64,000 nucleotides of DNA, from assembly GCF_017357225.1 (NCBI RefSeq), contig NZ_CP071604.1, positions 375,001 to 439,000 on the forward strand, written 5' to 3'. Position numbers and translations under genes: made by a program. The first letter of the stretch is position 1. The number at the start of each line of letters is the position of its first letter. Shown here one piece after another: positions 53,741 to 61,430 of this stretch. The notes beneath the pieces are model-generated. The model was not told the origin of the DNA, did no database searches, and saw only the letters and a program-made list of their open reading frames with translations. Source of the DNA: Rhizobium binae. GTDB lineage: Bacteria > Pseudomonadota > Alphaproteobacteria > Rhizobiales > Rhizobiaceae.

Positions 53741-54533
53741 AAATTTCTCGCCCGCGCAGGCGGCTGTTCAGCAGGTTGCGGATGCGTGAGGCGATCGTCG
53801 AACTCACCTCCTTGCGGTTTGTGTCGGCGTGGTATTCCACCGCTTCGCCGAAGGAAACCTCCGCGTCGAGGGCGCCGCATCTGAAGATGTCGATGAGGTG
53901 CGGCAGTAGCTCGATGTCCCCCGGCCAGGCGGCGAGTGGCCTGTGATAGCGTCCCATGGGGATGCCGTGCACCCTTGTATAGGCGATTGCCACCGGCTGC
54001 ACCACGACAGTTCCCGTCGGCGAGGCGGGCACGGCCATCGCGGCGGCGCCGAACAGCGAGGATTTCACCTCCAGCAGCCGGTTGCCGTCCGAGGTCGTGC
54101 CCTCTGGGAAGAGCACCACGATTTCGCCGTCGGCCATCCGCCCGGCGATCTCATTGGCCTGATGGCCGGTTTTGCGCCTCTCCTCACGCACGACGAAGAC
54201 GCTTTTCTGCAGCTTGGCGAGCGTCCCGAAGATCGGCCAGTCGGCCACCTCGATCTTGGCGATGAAGGCGACGTCGGCCACCGCCGACATCACCATGATA
54301 TCCATCCAGGATGAATGGTTGGAGCAGAGCATCAGCGGCCGCCGGTCTTCCAGCCTGCCGGTGACGCGCACACGGATGCCGAGGCAATAGCAGATGATGC
54401 GGTGCCAGACGCGCGGCAGGCGGCGGCGCAGCCGCCAGTCGAAACGCAGCGCCAGCAACTGCAGCGGTATGAGCACGATGCTGACGGCAAGGATGACGGC
54501 CGCAGCCAAGACAATGCGCAGCCAGACGATCAA
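53736..54533 (-). CDS. olsA: 1-acyl-sn-glycerol-3-phosphate-type acyltransferase, probable OlsA
   Basis: A 265-residue membrane-associated acyltransferase with an N-terminal anchor (VWLRIVLAAAVILAVSIVLI). The HX4D active-site motif is NHSSWMDIMV, and block III is FPEGTTSDGNRLL. In Sinorhizobium meliloti the olsA gene (second step of ornithine-lipid synthesis) lies, as I recall, in this neighbourhood between miaB and a Fur-type gene, so I favour that role over PlsC. No olsB is in the window to confirm it. Confidence 0.75.
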   Translation of the reverse strand: MIVWLRIVLAAAVILAVSIVLIPLQLLALRFDWRLRRRLPRVWHRIICYCLGIRVRVTGRLEDRRPLMLCSNHSSWMDIMVMSAVADVAFIAKIEVADWPIFGTLAKLQKSVFVVREERRKTGHQANEIAGRMADGEIVVLFPEGTTSDGNRLLEVKSSLFGAAAMAVPASPTGTVVVQPVAIAYTRVHGIPMGRYHRPLAAWPGDIELLPHLIDIFRCGALDAEVSFGEAVEYHADTNRKEVSSTIASRIRNLLNSRLRGREIF

Positions 54534-54560
54534 ATGTGCTGCTCCCGGGCGGCCATTGCT

Positions 54561-54989
54561 TCAGAGATCGTCCTTCTTCAACGGAATGCCGTAGAGCTCC
54601 AGGCGATGGTCGACCAGCTGGAAGCCATGCTCGCGGGCGATGCGCTCCTGCAGCGCCTCGATCTCAGGCGAGCGAAATTCGATCACCGTGCCGGTCTTCA
54701 GGTCGATGAGGTGGTCGTGATGCTCTTCCGGCACTGTTTCGTAGCGCGAGCGCCCGTCGCGGAAGTCGTGGCGGGCGATGATGCCGGCATCCTCGAACAG
54801 TTTGACGGTGCGATAGACGGTCGAGATCGAGATTTTCGCATCGACTTTCACCGAGCGGCGGTGGAGCTCCTCGACATCGGGATGGTCTGCCGAATCTTCC
54901 AGGATACGCGCGATCACGCGGCGCTGCTCGGTCATCCGCATGCCGCGTTCGGCGCAAAGCTCCTCAAGGGTCTTGGCTACATCAGACAT
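54561..54989 (-). CDS. mur: Fur-family regulator, probably the manganese regulator Mur
   Basis: A 142-residue metal-responsive repressor. The winged helix covers about residues 10-80 (RGMRMTEQRRVIARILEDS, then DAKISISTVYRTVKLFEDAG). A dimerisation/metal domain follows with ETVPEEHHDHLIDLKTGTVI, which keeps the His cluster but lacks the CxxC zinc fingers of some Fur proteins. In rhizobia the Fur ortholog of this context acts as Mur, repressing Mn2+ uptake (sitABCD). That function is by homology; no Mur box was recognised here. Confidence 0.85.
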   Translation of the reverse strand: MSDVAKTLEELCAERGMRMTEQRRVIARILEDSADHPDVEELHRRSVKVDAKISISTVYRTVKLFEDAGIIARHDFRDGRSRYETVPEEHHDHLIDLKTGTVIEFRSPEIEALQERIAREHGFQLVDHRLELYGIPLKKDDL

Positions 54990-55071
54990 GGCCCGCCTTC
55001 AAAAATACTCGCGTTTCGACAACGCCCGCACGGTCATCGCGCCGGCCAGCCTGTCATCTCCTGCCAGGGAA

Positions 55072-55572
55072 CTACCGAAGAACGCGCTTCATGACAAGCG
55101 CCGTGGAAAGGGCGCCGTTTTCCTGCTTGTAGTAGCCTTGGCGCTCTCCGACCTTCTCGAAGCCGAGCTTGCGGTAGAGGCCAAGGGCGGCCGTATTGCC
55201 GTTATCGACCTCTAGAAACATGCTCTCGCCGCCGCGCGCCCGCGCTTCCCGCATCGCGGCCTGCATCAGCCGCCAGCCGAGCCCGGCACGGGCGGCCTTC
55301 GCCTGCACGGCGATCGTCAGGATTTCCGCCTCGCCGGCGACTTGGCGGGCAAGGATGAAGCCGGGTAGCGGCTTTTTCAGGATGGCATTGGTCTGGCGCG
55401 CGACGAAGCCGAACACCGTCTCCTGTGACAGCAGGCTATGGAATTCGCCATCGCCCCAGGGCCTTGCGAAACGCTCGCCGTGCAGCGCGGCGACATCGCG
55501 GCAATCCTCGCGCTCCATCGCGATGATCTCGAATTCCGGCTTCAGCGTCAGATAGGCTTCCAGCATCGTCAC
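55072..55572 (-). CDS. rimI: Ribosomal protein S18 alanine N-acetyltransferase RimI
   Basis: A 166-residue GNAT enzyme that acetylates ribosomal protein S18. The acetyl-CoA binding region is VQAKAARAGLGWRLMQAAM, and the typical RimI ending FLEVDNGNTAALGLYRKLGF is clear. It overlaps tsaB by ATGA, the classic tsaB-rimI pair. Start may be 55572 or the internal ATG at 55566; the difference is two residues. Confidence 0.92.
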   Translation of the reverse strand: MTMLEAYLTLKPEFEIIAMEREDCRDVAALHGERFARPWGDGEFHSLLSQETVFGFVARQTNAILKKPLPGFILARQVAGEAEILTIAVQAKAARAGLGWRLMQAAMREARARGGESMFLEVDNGNTAALGLYRKLGFEKVGERQGYYKQENGALSTALVMKRVLR

Positions 55573-56231
55573 ACTCGTCGCGCAATTGCATATCCGGCCT
55601 GCGGTTTGGCATCCGGTCCGCGCAAATAAAGGGGCTTTGGCTTTCCGGCATCGGCCGCGGCGGCAGCACCGAGGCGCGCCACCACCGAAATCGGAAAAAC
55701 GTTGGCATGGTCGCCGCCGGCGCCGGCCTTCAGGAGCGGCGTTGCCGAACCGGTGATCTCGCCGTCGAAGCTGGCGGCGAAAGCCTGGGCCTCGGCGACG
55801 CTTGCCGCCCGCGGCGCATCGAGCGGAGAACCATCCGCTGCAAAGGACTGGAGATAGATTTCGTCCCGCTTGGCGTCCATTGCCGCAAGCACGGCGCGGC
55901 CGGGTGTCCTCTCACGCTCGGCGGCGGCCATCACTTCGAGGGTGGTGACGCCGACGACGGGGATCTGCAGGGACAGGGCAAAGCCCCGGGCTGCGGCCAC
56001 GCCGACGCGGATACCGGTAAAGGAGCCCGGGCCAACGGTGACGGCAAGACGGTCGACCTCAGAAAGCGTGATATCGGCCTGACCGAGCGCACGGTCGACT
56101 ATATCGATCAGATGTTCAGCATGCCCCTTGCCGATCATGTCCGATGCCTCCCCCAGCACCGTATTCCTGCCGCTGTCATAAACCGCGGCAGAGCAATCTA
56201 CACCTGCCGTCTCGAGCGCCAGAACGATCAT
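55569..56231 (-). CDS. tsaB: tRNA threonylcarbamoyladenosine biosynthesis protein TsaB
   Basis: Inactive partner of TsaD in the TsaBDE complex that makes t6A37 in tRNA. The 220 residues begin VLALETAGVDCSAAVYD and show the ASKHA-fold signature AVTVGPGSFTGIRVGVAAAR. The start at 56231 gives family length; the longer frame is not coding. Overlaps rimI by ATGA. Confidence 0.93.
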   Translation of the reverse strand: MIVLALETAGVDCSAAVYDSGRNTVLGEASDMIGKGHAEHLIDIVDRALGQADITLSEVDRLAVTVGPGSFTGIRVGVAAARGFALSLQIPVVGVTTLEVMAAAERERTPGRAVLAAMDAKRDEIYLQSFAADGSPLDAPRAASVAEAQAFAASFDGEITGSATPLLKAGAGGDHANVFPISVVARLGAAAAADAGKPKPLYLRGPDAKPQAGYAIARRV

Positions 56232-56319
56232 GCCATCAATTTCCGAATAAACTCTTGTCGCTAACCATAAACCCGCCGGGCCGAACAAGAGATGAACGGC
56301 CGGAACGAATTCGAGATTT

Positions 56320-56886
56320 TCAAGCGGCAATCACTTCCTGCACTTCGGGTACGAAATGACGCAGCAGGTTCTGGACGCCGTGCTTCAGCGTCGCCGTCGA
56401 AGACGGGCAGCCGGAGCAGGAACCCTTCATGTTCAGATAGACCTTGCCGTCCTTGAAGCCGCGGAAGGTGATGTCGCCGCCGTCCTGGGCAACGGCCGGG
56501 CGCACGCGGGTCTCCAGGAGCTCCTTGATGGTCAGCACGATCGATGCGTCGCCTTCGTCGAAGAACTCGTCGCCGGCATCGGCGTCCTCGGACAGAATCG
56601 AAGCGTCGCCCATGACCGGCTTGCCGGACATGAAATGCTCCATGATCGAGCCTAAGATAGCCGGCTTAAGATGTTGCCATTCGGCATTGTCCTTGGAGAC
56701 GGAAATGAAATCATAACCGAAATAGACGCCGGTCACACCGGGTATTTCGAACAGCCGGGAGGCAAGCGGCGAGGCTTCGGCCTCCGCGGCGCTGCGGAAC
56801 TCGGCCGTGCCGTTTTCCATGACTACCTTGCCCGGCAGGAACTTCTGCGTGGCGGGATTCGGCGTGGCTTCGGTCTGAATGAACAT
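56320..56886 (-). CDS. NifU-like scaffold/carrier protein (Nfu type)
   Basis: A 188-residue Fe-S cluster carrier. N-terminal Nfu_N domain (about 1-90, starting FIQTEATPNPATQKFLPG, then IPGVTGVYFGYDFISVSKD) and C-terminal NifU domain with the CxxC motif GSCSGCPSSTATLKHGVQNL. This NfuA-like architecture delivers [4Fe-4S] clusters in the cytoplasm. ATG at 56886 follows GGAGAGC. It stands alone, about 90 bp upstream of tsaB. Confidence 0.92.
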   Translation of the reverse strand: MFIQTEATPNPATQKFLPGKVVMENGTAEFRSAAEAEASPLASRLFEIPGVTGVYFGYDFISVSKDNAEWQHLKPAILGSIMEHFMSGKPVMGDASILSEDADAGDEFFDEGDASIVLTIKELLETRVRPAVAQDGGDITFRGFKDGKVYLNMKGSCSGCPSSTATLKHGVQNLLRHFVPEVQEVIAA

Positions 56887-56995
56887 CTGGCTCTCCATGC
56901 GGCAGGCCCGTGACCTCGGCCGTCTTTAGAATTCTTCAAAAGAAAATAGGCCCATTGCCAGATCTAATCAAGAGACTTGTACTCAAGAAATAGAC

Positions 56996-57487
56996 TCAGC
57001 AGAGGGCGTCGATTTCCTCGTTCGTCAGCGTATCCGGCAGCACGGTGACCGGAATCGGAAACGCCGCCGCGCGTCCGGCGACCGACGAAACCAGCGGTCC
57101 CGGACCCTCCTTCGCCGAACCGGCGGCAAGAACCAGGATCGCCACATCGCGGTCATCCTCGATTACGGCGTTGATCTGCTCGGCAGCACTGCCTTCGCGG
57201 ATGACGATCTCGGGCTCGATGCCGATCGTCTCGCGTACGATCTGGGCGATCTTGGCGACGGTTGCCTCTGCTTCCTCGCGTGCCTCGGCCCGCATGATCT
57301 CCTCGACGCCGAGCCATTGTTGGAAATCGCCGTCGGGGATCACATAGAGCAGCACCAGGCCGCCATTGGAATTCTTCGCGCGCCGGCCGGCATAATGAAC
57401 GGCGCGCTGGCATTCGGGTGTCCCGTCGATCACCGCCATGAATTTGCGCCGGTGACCTTCGAGCCGTGAGAGTCGCTTCGATACCAT
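56996..57487 (-). CDS. Universal stress protein (UspA family)
   Basis: A 163-residue USP-fold protein. The N-terminal segment FMAVIDGTPECQRAVHYAGR and the C-terminal VLAAGSAKEGPGPLVSSVAG with PIPVTVLPDTL are typical. The nucleotide loop differs from the classical G-2X-G-9X-G(S/T) of ATP-binding members (here GSAKEGPGPLVSSVAG), so AMP/ATP binding is uncertain. Single gene near trpS. The N-terminal 13 residues (SKRLSRLEGHRRK) are basic. Confidence 0.85.
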   Translation of the reverse strand: MVSKRLSRLEGHRRKFMAVIDGTPECQRAVHYAGRRAKNSNGGLVLLYVIPDGDFQQWLGVEEIMRAEAREEAEATVAKIAQIVRETIGIEPEIVIREGSAAEQINAVIEDDRDVAILVLAAGSAKEGPGPLVSSVAGRAAAFPIPVTVLPDTLTNEEIDALC

Positions 57488-57594
57488 GGCGCGGACTCTG
57501 ACACCCGAAGCGGAAAAATTGCAAGCGCAGTTTTTGCCGTTTTTCCGTCCGAAAGAGGTCGTCTTCCCCGAAGGGCAGGAAGAGGAGATCTGCC

Positions 57595-58659
57595 TCAGTA
57601 AAGGAAGCCGATGACGTCGCGCAACTGGTTCATCGTCACCTCGGCGCGGGCCCGGGCGCGTTCGCCGCCCTTGCGCAGGATCGCATCGATGTGGCTTGTA
57701 TCGTCCATCAGTCGGCGCATTTCGCCGGTGATCGGCGCCAGCACCTGGATGGCCAGATCGACCAGCGCCGGCTTGAAGACGGAGAACTGCTGGCCGCCGA
57801 ATTCGGCAAGCACGTCCGCCTTCGACTTGTCGGCAAGGGCGGCATAGATCGCCACCAGATTGTCGGCTTCCGGCCGGCCCTGCAGCCCGTCGATCTCGCT
57901 CGGCAAACCGTCCGGATCGGTCTTGGCCTTGCGGATCTTCTTCGAGATCGCCTCCTCGTCGTCCATCAGATTGATGCGCGAAAGGTCGGAGGGATCGGAT
58001 TTCGACATTTTCTTGGTGCCGTCGCGCAGCGACATCACACGCGGCGCCGGTCCGCCGATCAAGGGTTCGACCATCGGGAAATAGGCATGCACCGGCTCGT
58101 CGCCGACGGTGATGTCGATGCCGTAGCCGCTCTTGCGTATATGCTCGGCATAATCGAGGTTGAACTTCATCGCGATATCGCGAGCAAGCTCCAGATGCTG
58201 CTTCTGGTCCTCGCCAACCGGCACATGGGTGGCGCGGTAGACGAGAATGTCGGCGGCCATCAGGCTCGGATAGGCGTAGAGACCGAGCGAAGCCTGCTCG
58301 CGGTCCTTGCCGGCCTTGTCCTTGAACTGTGTCATGCGGTTCATCCAGCCGATGCGGGCGACGCAGTTGAAGATCCAGGCAAGTTCCGCATGTTGCGGCA
58401 CGGCCGACTGATTGAAGACGATATGTTTTTCCGGATCGATGCCGGCGGCGATGAAGGCGGCGGCGATCGAGCGCGTCTGGCTCGGCATGTCCTCGTGGAC
58501 GAGCTGAGCAGTGAGCGCATGCATGTCGACGACGCAGTAGATGCAGTCATTGCCTTCCTGCAGCGCCACGAAGCGGCGGATCGCGCCGAGATAATTGCCG
58601 AGATGCAGATTGCCGGTCGGCTGCACGCCGGAGAATACGAGTTTCTTGAATTCGCTCAT
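57595..58659 (-). CDS. trpS: Tryptophanyl-tRNA synthetase
   Basis: Class I aminoacyl-tRNA synthetase. The 354 residues start [20 protein letters not shown] (the HIGH-like motif is HLGN) and carry [16 protein letters not shown] (KMSKS). The tail [19 protein letters not shown] is typical. The frame and length are normal; no attenuator or leader is obvious upstream. Confidence 0.96.
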   Translation of the reverse strand: MSEFKKLVFSGVQPTGNLHLGNYLGAIRRFVALQEGNDCIYCVVDMHALTAQLVHEDMPSQTRSIAAAFIAAGIDPEKHIVFNQSAVPQHAELAWIFNCVARIGWMNRMTQFKDKAGKDREQASLGLYAYPSLMAADILVYRATHVPVGEDQKQHLELARDIAMKFNLDYAEHIRKSGYGIDITVGDEPVHAYFPMVEPLIGGPAPRVMSLRDGTKKMSKSDPSDLSRINLMDDEEAISKKIRKAKTDPDGLPSEIDGLQGRPEADNLVAIYAALADKSKADVLAEFGGQQFSVFKPALVDLAIQVLAPITGEMRRLMDDTSHIDAILRKGGERARARAEVTMNQLRDVIGFLY

Positions 58660-58755
58660 GTCGTCCTCAAAAGGCTGGTGGAGGGCCCCAAGGCTTTTCG
58701 CCTATGTTGCTAACGCCGCGGCTTATGCACGGGCAGCCCGTCGCAATCAAGGGGT

Positions 58756-59154
58756 TCAGCCTGCAGCATGCTCGATCAGGTCGAAGCTGTTGCCGTAGGG
58801 ATCCGCAAAGACCGCGACTGTGCCGTACGCCTCGTGCCTCGGCTCTTCGAGAAAGCGCACGCCGGCCGCAAGCATGGCGGCATGATCGCGGGCGAAATCG
58901 TCGGTCTTCAGGAAGAAGCCGACGCGACCTCCCGTCTGATTGCCGATCGCCGCGCGCTGCGTATCGTTTGTCGCCTGGGCCAGCAAAAAAGCGGCACCAT
59001 CCCCGCCTTTCGGCTTCACGACAAGCCAACGCTTGCCGCCGGGCTGCTTCTCATCCTGAAGGCAATCGAACCCGAGGGCGCCGCAATAAAAGCCCTTGGC
59101 GCGGTCGTAGTCGTCGACGACGAGAGTGACGAGGAAAAGAGACTGGACGGTCAT
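58756..59154 (-). CDS. VOC-fold (glyoxalase-like) protein
   Basis: A 132-residue single VOC module: FLVTLVVDDYDRAKGFYCGA, the middle GKRWLVVKPKGGDGAAFLLA and the C-terminal AVFADPYGNSFDLIEHAAG with its metal Glu. It is related to other PhnB/glyoxalase-like modules. Isolated gene; reaction unknown. Confidence 0.8.
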   Translation of the reverse strand: MTVQSLFLVTLVVDDYDRAKGFYCGALGFDCLQDEKQPGGKRWLVVKPKGGDGAAFLLAQATNDTQRAAIGNQTGGRVGFFLKTDDFARDHAAMLAAGVRFLEEPRHEAYGTVAVFADPYGNSFDLIEHAAG

Positions 59155-59339
59155 GTGATCGCCTGCATTTGGAAGTTTATTTCACTAAGAACCTGAGCAG
59201 GCCTCATGTTTAAGCCGAATTGATCAGCGAAGCTAGTTAGAATTGAGTATAAAATTTCACGAAAAAGCTCTTTTTGAATTGAAAATCCTCGCCCGGTTGG
59301 CCGCGTCCTTATCGCCAGCCGAACCGCCCGGAGGAGACC

Positions 59340-59768
59340 ATGCAGAACGTCAGTTTGCTCGCCATGGCAGGCCTTTTCGCCCTACAATCCGCAACCGGCG
59401 CCATCAGTCAAGATAGCAAGAGGCCGGCCATTCATCTTCCCAAGCATGAGGCGCGTCTCGCCTACGCGGTCCAGACCGTCAGCGTGCGTGCCGGCTGTTT
59501 TCCAGTGCGTCTACGAGCGATCCTCTCGCATATCGCCACAAAGACCGGACGCCGCCCGATCGTCACCTCCGGCCTCCGGCCGCATCCCAGCCGTCATGGC
59601 TCCCTGCATGGAAAATGCCTCGCGGCCGATATCAGGGTGCCGGGCCTCTCGGAACGAACAATCATTGCTGCCGCCAGGACAGCTCCAGGCATCGGCGGCA
59701 TCGGCAGCTATTGCAACGGCATCATTCATGTTGATGTCGGCCCGCAACGGCGATGGGTCGATTGTTAA
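59340..59768 (+). CDS. Exported M15-type (YcbK/DUF882-like) peptidase-fold protein
   Basis: A 142-residue protein with an N-terminal hydrophobic segment (about 1-23; LLAMAGLFALQSATGAIS) acting as a signal peptide, and an M15A-like zinc core: TSGLRPHPSRHGSLHGKCLA (first His), AADIRVPG (Asp) and IIHVDVGPQRRWVD (last His). This fold covers D-Ala-D-Ala carboxypeptidases and other cell-wall amidases. It is preceded by GGAGGAGACC and convergent with murJ. Catalytic activity is plausible but not shown. Confidence 0.75.
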   Translation: MQNVSLLAMAGLFALQSATGAISQDSKRPAIHLPKHEARLAYAVQTVSVRAGCFPVRLRAILSHIATKTGRRPIVTSGLRPHPSRHGSLHGKCLAADIRVPGLSERTIIAAARTAPGIGGIGSYCNGIIHVDVGPQRRWVDC

Positions 59769-59796
59769 GCGAGAGAGGAAGGTGTGCAGGGCTAAA

Positions 59797-59834
59797 ACCC
59801 CTCCCCAATCCCTCCAAGGGGGAGGGCTGGGGGG
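59797..59834. repeat. C/G-rich palindromic hairpin between the M15-type gene and murJ
   Basis: A run of CCCCTCCCC-type and GGGGAGGG-type blocks forming imperfect stems (core CCCTCC / GGGAGG). Such intergenic palindromes recur in rhizobial genomes and may end both convergent transcripts. Only one copy is seen in this window. Confidence 0.4.
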
Positions 59835-59852
59835 CTTCACCGTTGAACGACC

Positions 59853-61430
59853 TCACCCTTCCGTCTTCACCGGCTTGCGGTTCAGGTTGCGCCGGATCAT
59901 GCCGAGATCCGCCCCGCCGATCAGGAAGGCGGCGGCGAAATAGATGAGCATGGCGATTGCGATCAGCAGCCCCAGCGTACCGACCTTGCTCAGAAGCGGC
60001 GCGCCGGAGGCGAGCCACGGCGCCCAATAGTGCTTAAGGAAGACGATTGCCGCGCCCATGACGGCCGAGGCGACGATCAGCAGGGCGGCGCGTTTTGCCA
60101 GCGCCCATTCCCATGTCAGATGGCCGCGGCGCAGAAGCGTGGTGAACAGCAGCAGCGTGCTGATCCAGCCGGCTGTGGCTTCGGCGACGGCGATGCCGGG
60201 CGCGCCCATAAAGGGGAAGAGGGTCAGCGCCGTCGCGCAGTTGGTCCCCACTGCGATCGCCGAGAAGCGCATCGGCGTTTTGGTGTCCTCGCGGGCATAA
60301 AAGCCCGGTTGCAGCGCCTTGATCAGCACAAACGCGGGCAGGCCGATGCCGTAAATCGCCAGGATCGAGCCGACGACGGCGGTGTTTTCCTGATGAAAGG
60401 CGCCGCGCTCGTAGAGCACGCGGATGATTTCGTCGGAGAGGATCCAGAGCGCGAAGGCGGCGGGGATGGTCAGGAACAGCACGAATTCGATCGAGCGGTT
60501 CTGCAGGTTTGCCGCTTCGCGCAAGGCCCCGCCCTTCAGTGCCCGGGCAAGCTCCGGCAGCAGCACGACGCCGACAGCGACGCCGACGACGCCGAGCGGC
60601 AGCTGATAGATGCGGTCGGCATATTGCAAGGCGGCGATCGCGCCGTCGCGCGAGGAGGCGATCGCCTGGCCGATCAGCTGGTTGATCTGGGTGATGCCGC
60701 CCGTCACCGCTGCGGGCACCGCAAGGATCAGCAGCCGCTTGACATTCGCAGTCATCTTCGGGAAGCGCAGGCCGATGCTCATGCCGGCCGCAAGCACGCC
60801 TATATAGACGACGGCGAGCTGCAGCACACCGGCGGCAAGAACGCCCCAGGAGAGATACCAGGCCGTCGCGAGCGGATCGGCGCCGGTATAGAGCGAGTAA
60901 AACAGCGCCCCGATCATCACCACGTTGAGGAAGACGGGGGCGATGGCGGCGGCGAAGAAATGATGTAGCGAATTCAGCATGCCGCTCATCATCGCCGTTA
61001 GCGACATGCACATGAGATAGGGAAACATCACGGCCGCCATGCGGATCGTGATCGAGAACTTCTCTGGATCGTCGGCAAAGCCCGGCGCGATGACGAAGCG
61101 CACGAGCAGCGGCATCGCAAGCTCCATCACGATGGTGATGAGGAGCAGCACCGAAAAGAGGACGCCGAAGACTTCCTCTGAAAAGCGCTTGGCGCCATCC
61201 GTGCCGTTCGCCTCGATCTCCTTGGCAAAGAGCGGCACGAAGGCGGCGTTGAAGGCGCCTTCGGCAAACAGCCGGCGGAAGAGGTTCGGGAAGCGGAAGG
61301 CGGCGTAGAAGACGTCGGCCATCGGCCCGGTGCCGAGTGCGGCCGCCATCAGCGTTTCGCGGGCGAAGCCGAAGATGCGGCTGCCGAGGGTGGCGCCGCC
61401 GACGGTCGCGAATTTCTTGACGAGGCTCAT
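59853..61430 (-). CDS. murJ: Lipid II flippase MurJ (MviN)
   Basis: A 525-residue inner-membrane protein of the MOP superfamily with about 14 helices, moving lipid II to the periplasm. The N-terminus [20 protein letters not shown], then [20 protein letters not shown] and [16 protein letters not shown] are family signatures. The start at 61430 overlaps the glnD stop (ATGA); the longer upstream frame is glnD shadow. The C-terminus reaches the hairpin at 59834. Confidence 0.94.
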   Translation of the reverse strand: MSLVKKFATVGGATLGSRIFGFARETLMAAALGTGPMADVFYAAFRFPNLFRRLFAEGAFNAAFVPLFAKEIEANGTDGAKRFSEEVFGVLFSVLLLITIVMELAMPLLVRFVIAPGFADDPEKFSITIRMAAVMFPYLMCMSLTAMMSGMLNSLHHFFAAAIAPVFLNVVMIGALFYSLYTGADPLATAWYLSWGVLAAGVLQLAVVYIGVLAAGMSIGLRFPKMTANVKRLLILAVPAAVTGGITQINQLIGQAIASSRDGAIAALQYADRIYQLPLGVVGVAVGVVLLPELARALKGGALREAANLQNRSIEFVLFLTIPAAFALWILSDEIIRVLYERGAFHQENTAVVGSILAIYGIGLPAFVLIKALQPGFYAREDTKTPMRFSAIAVGTNCATALTLFPFMGAPGIAVAEATAGWISTLLLFTTLLRRGHLTWEWALAKRAALLIVASAVMGAAIVFLKHYWAPWLASGAPLLSKVGTLGLLIAIAMLIYFAAAFLIGGADLGMIRRNLNRKPVKTEG

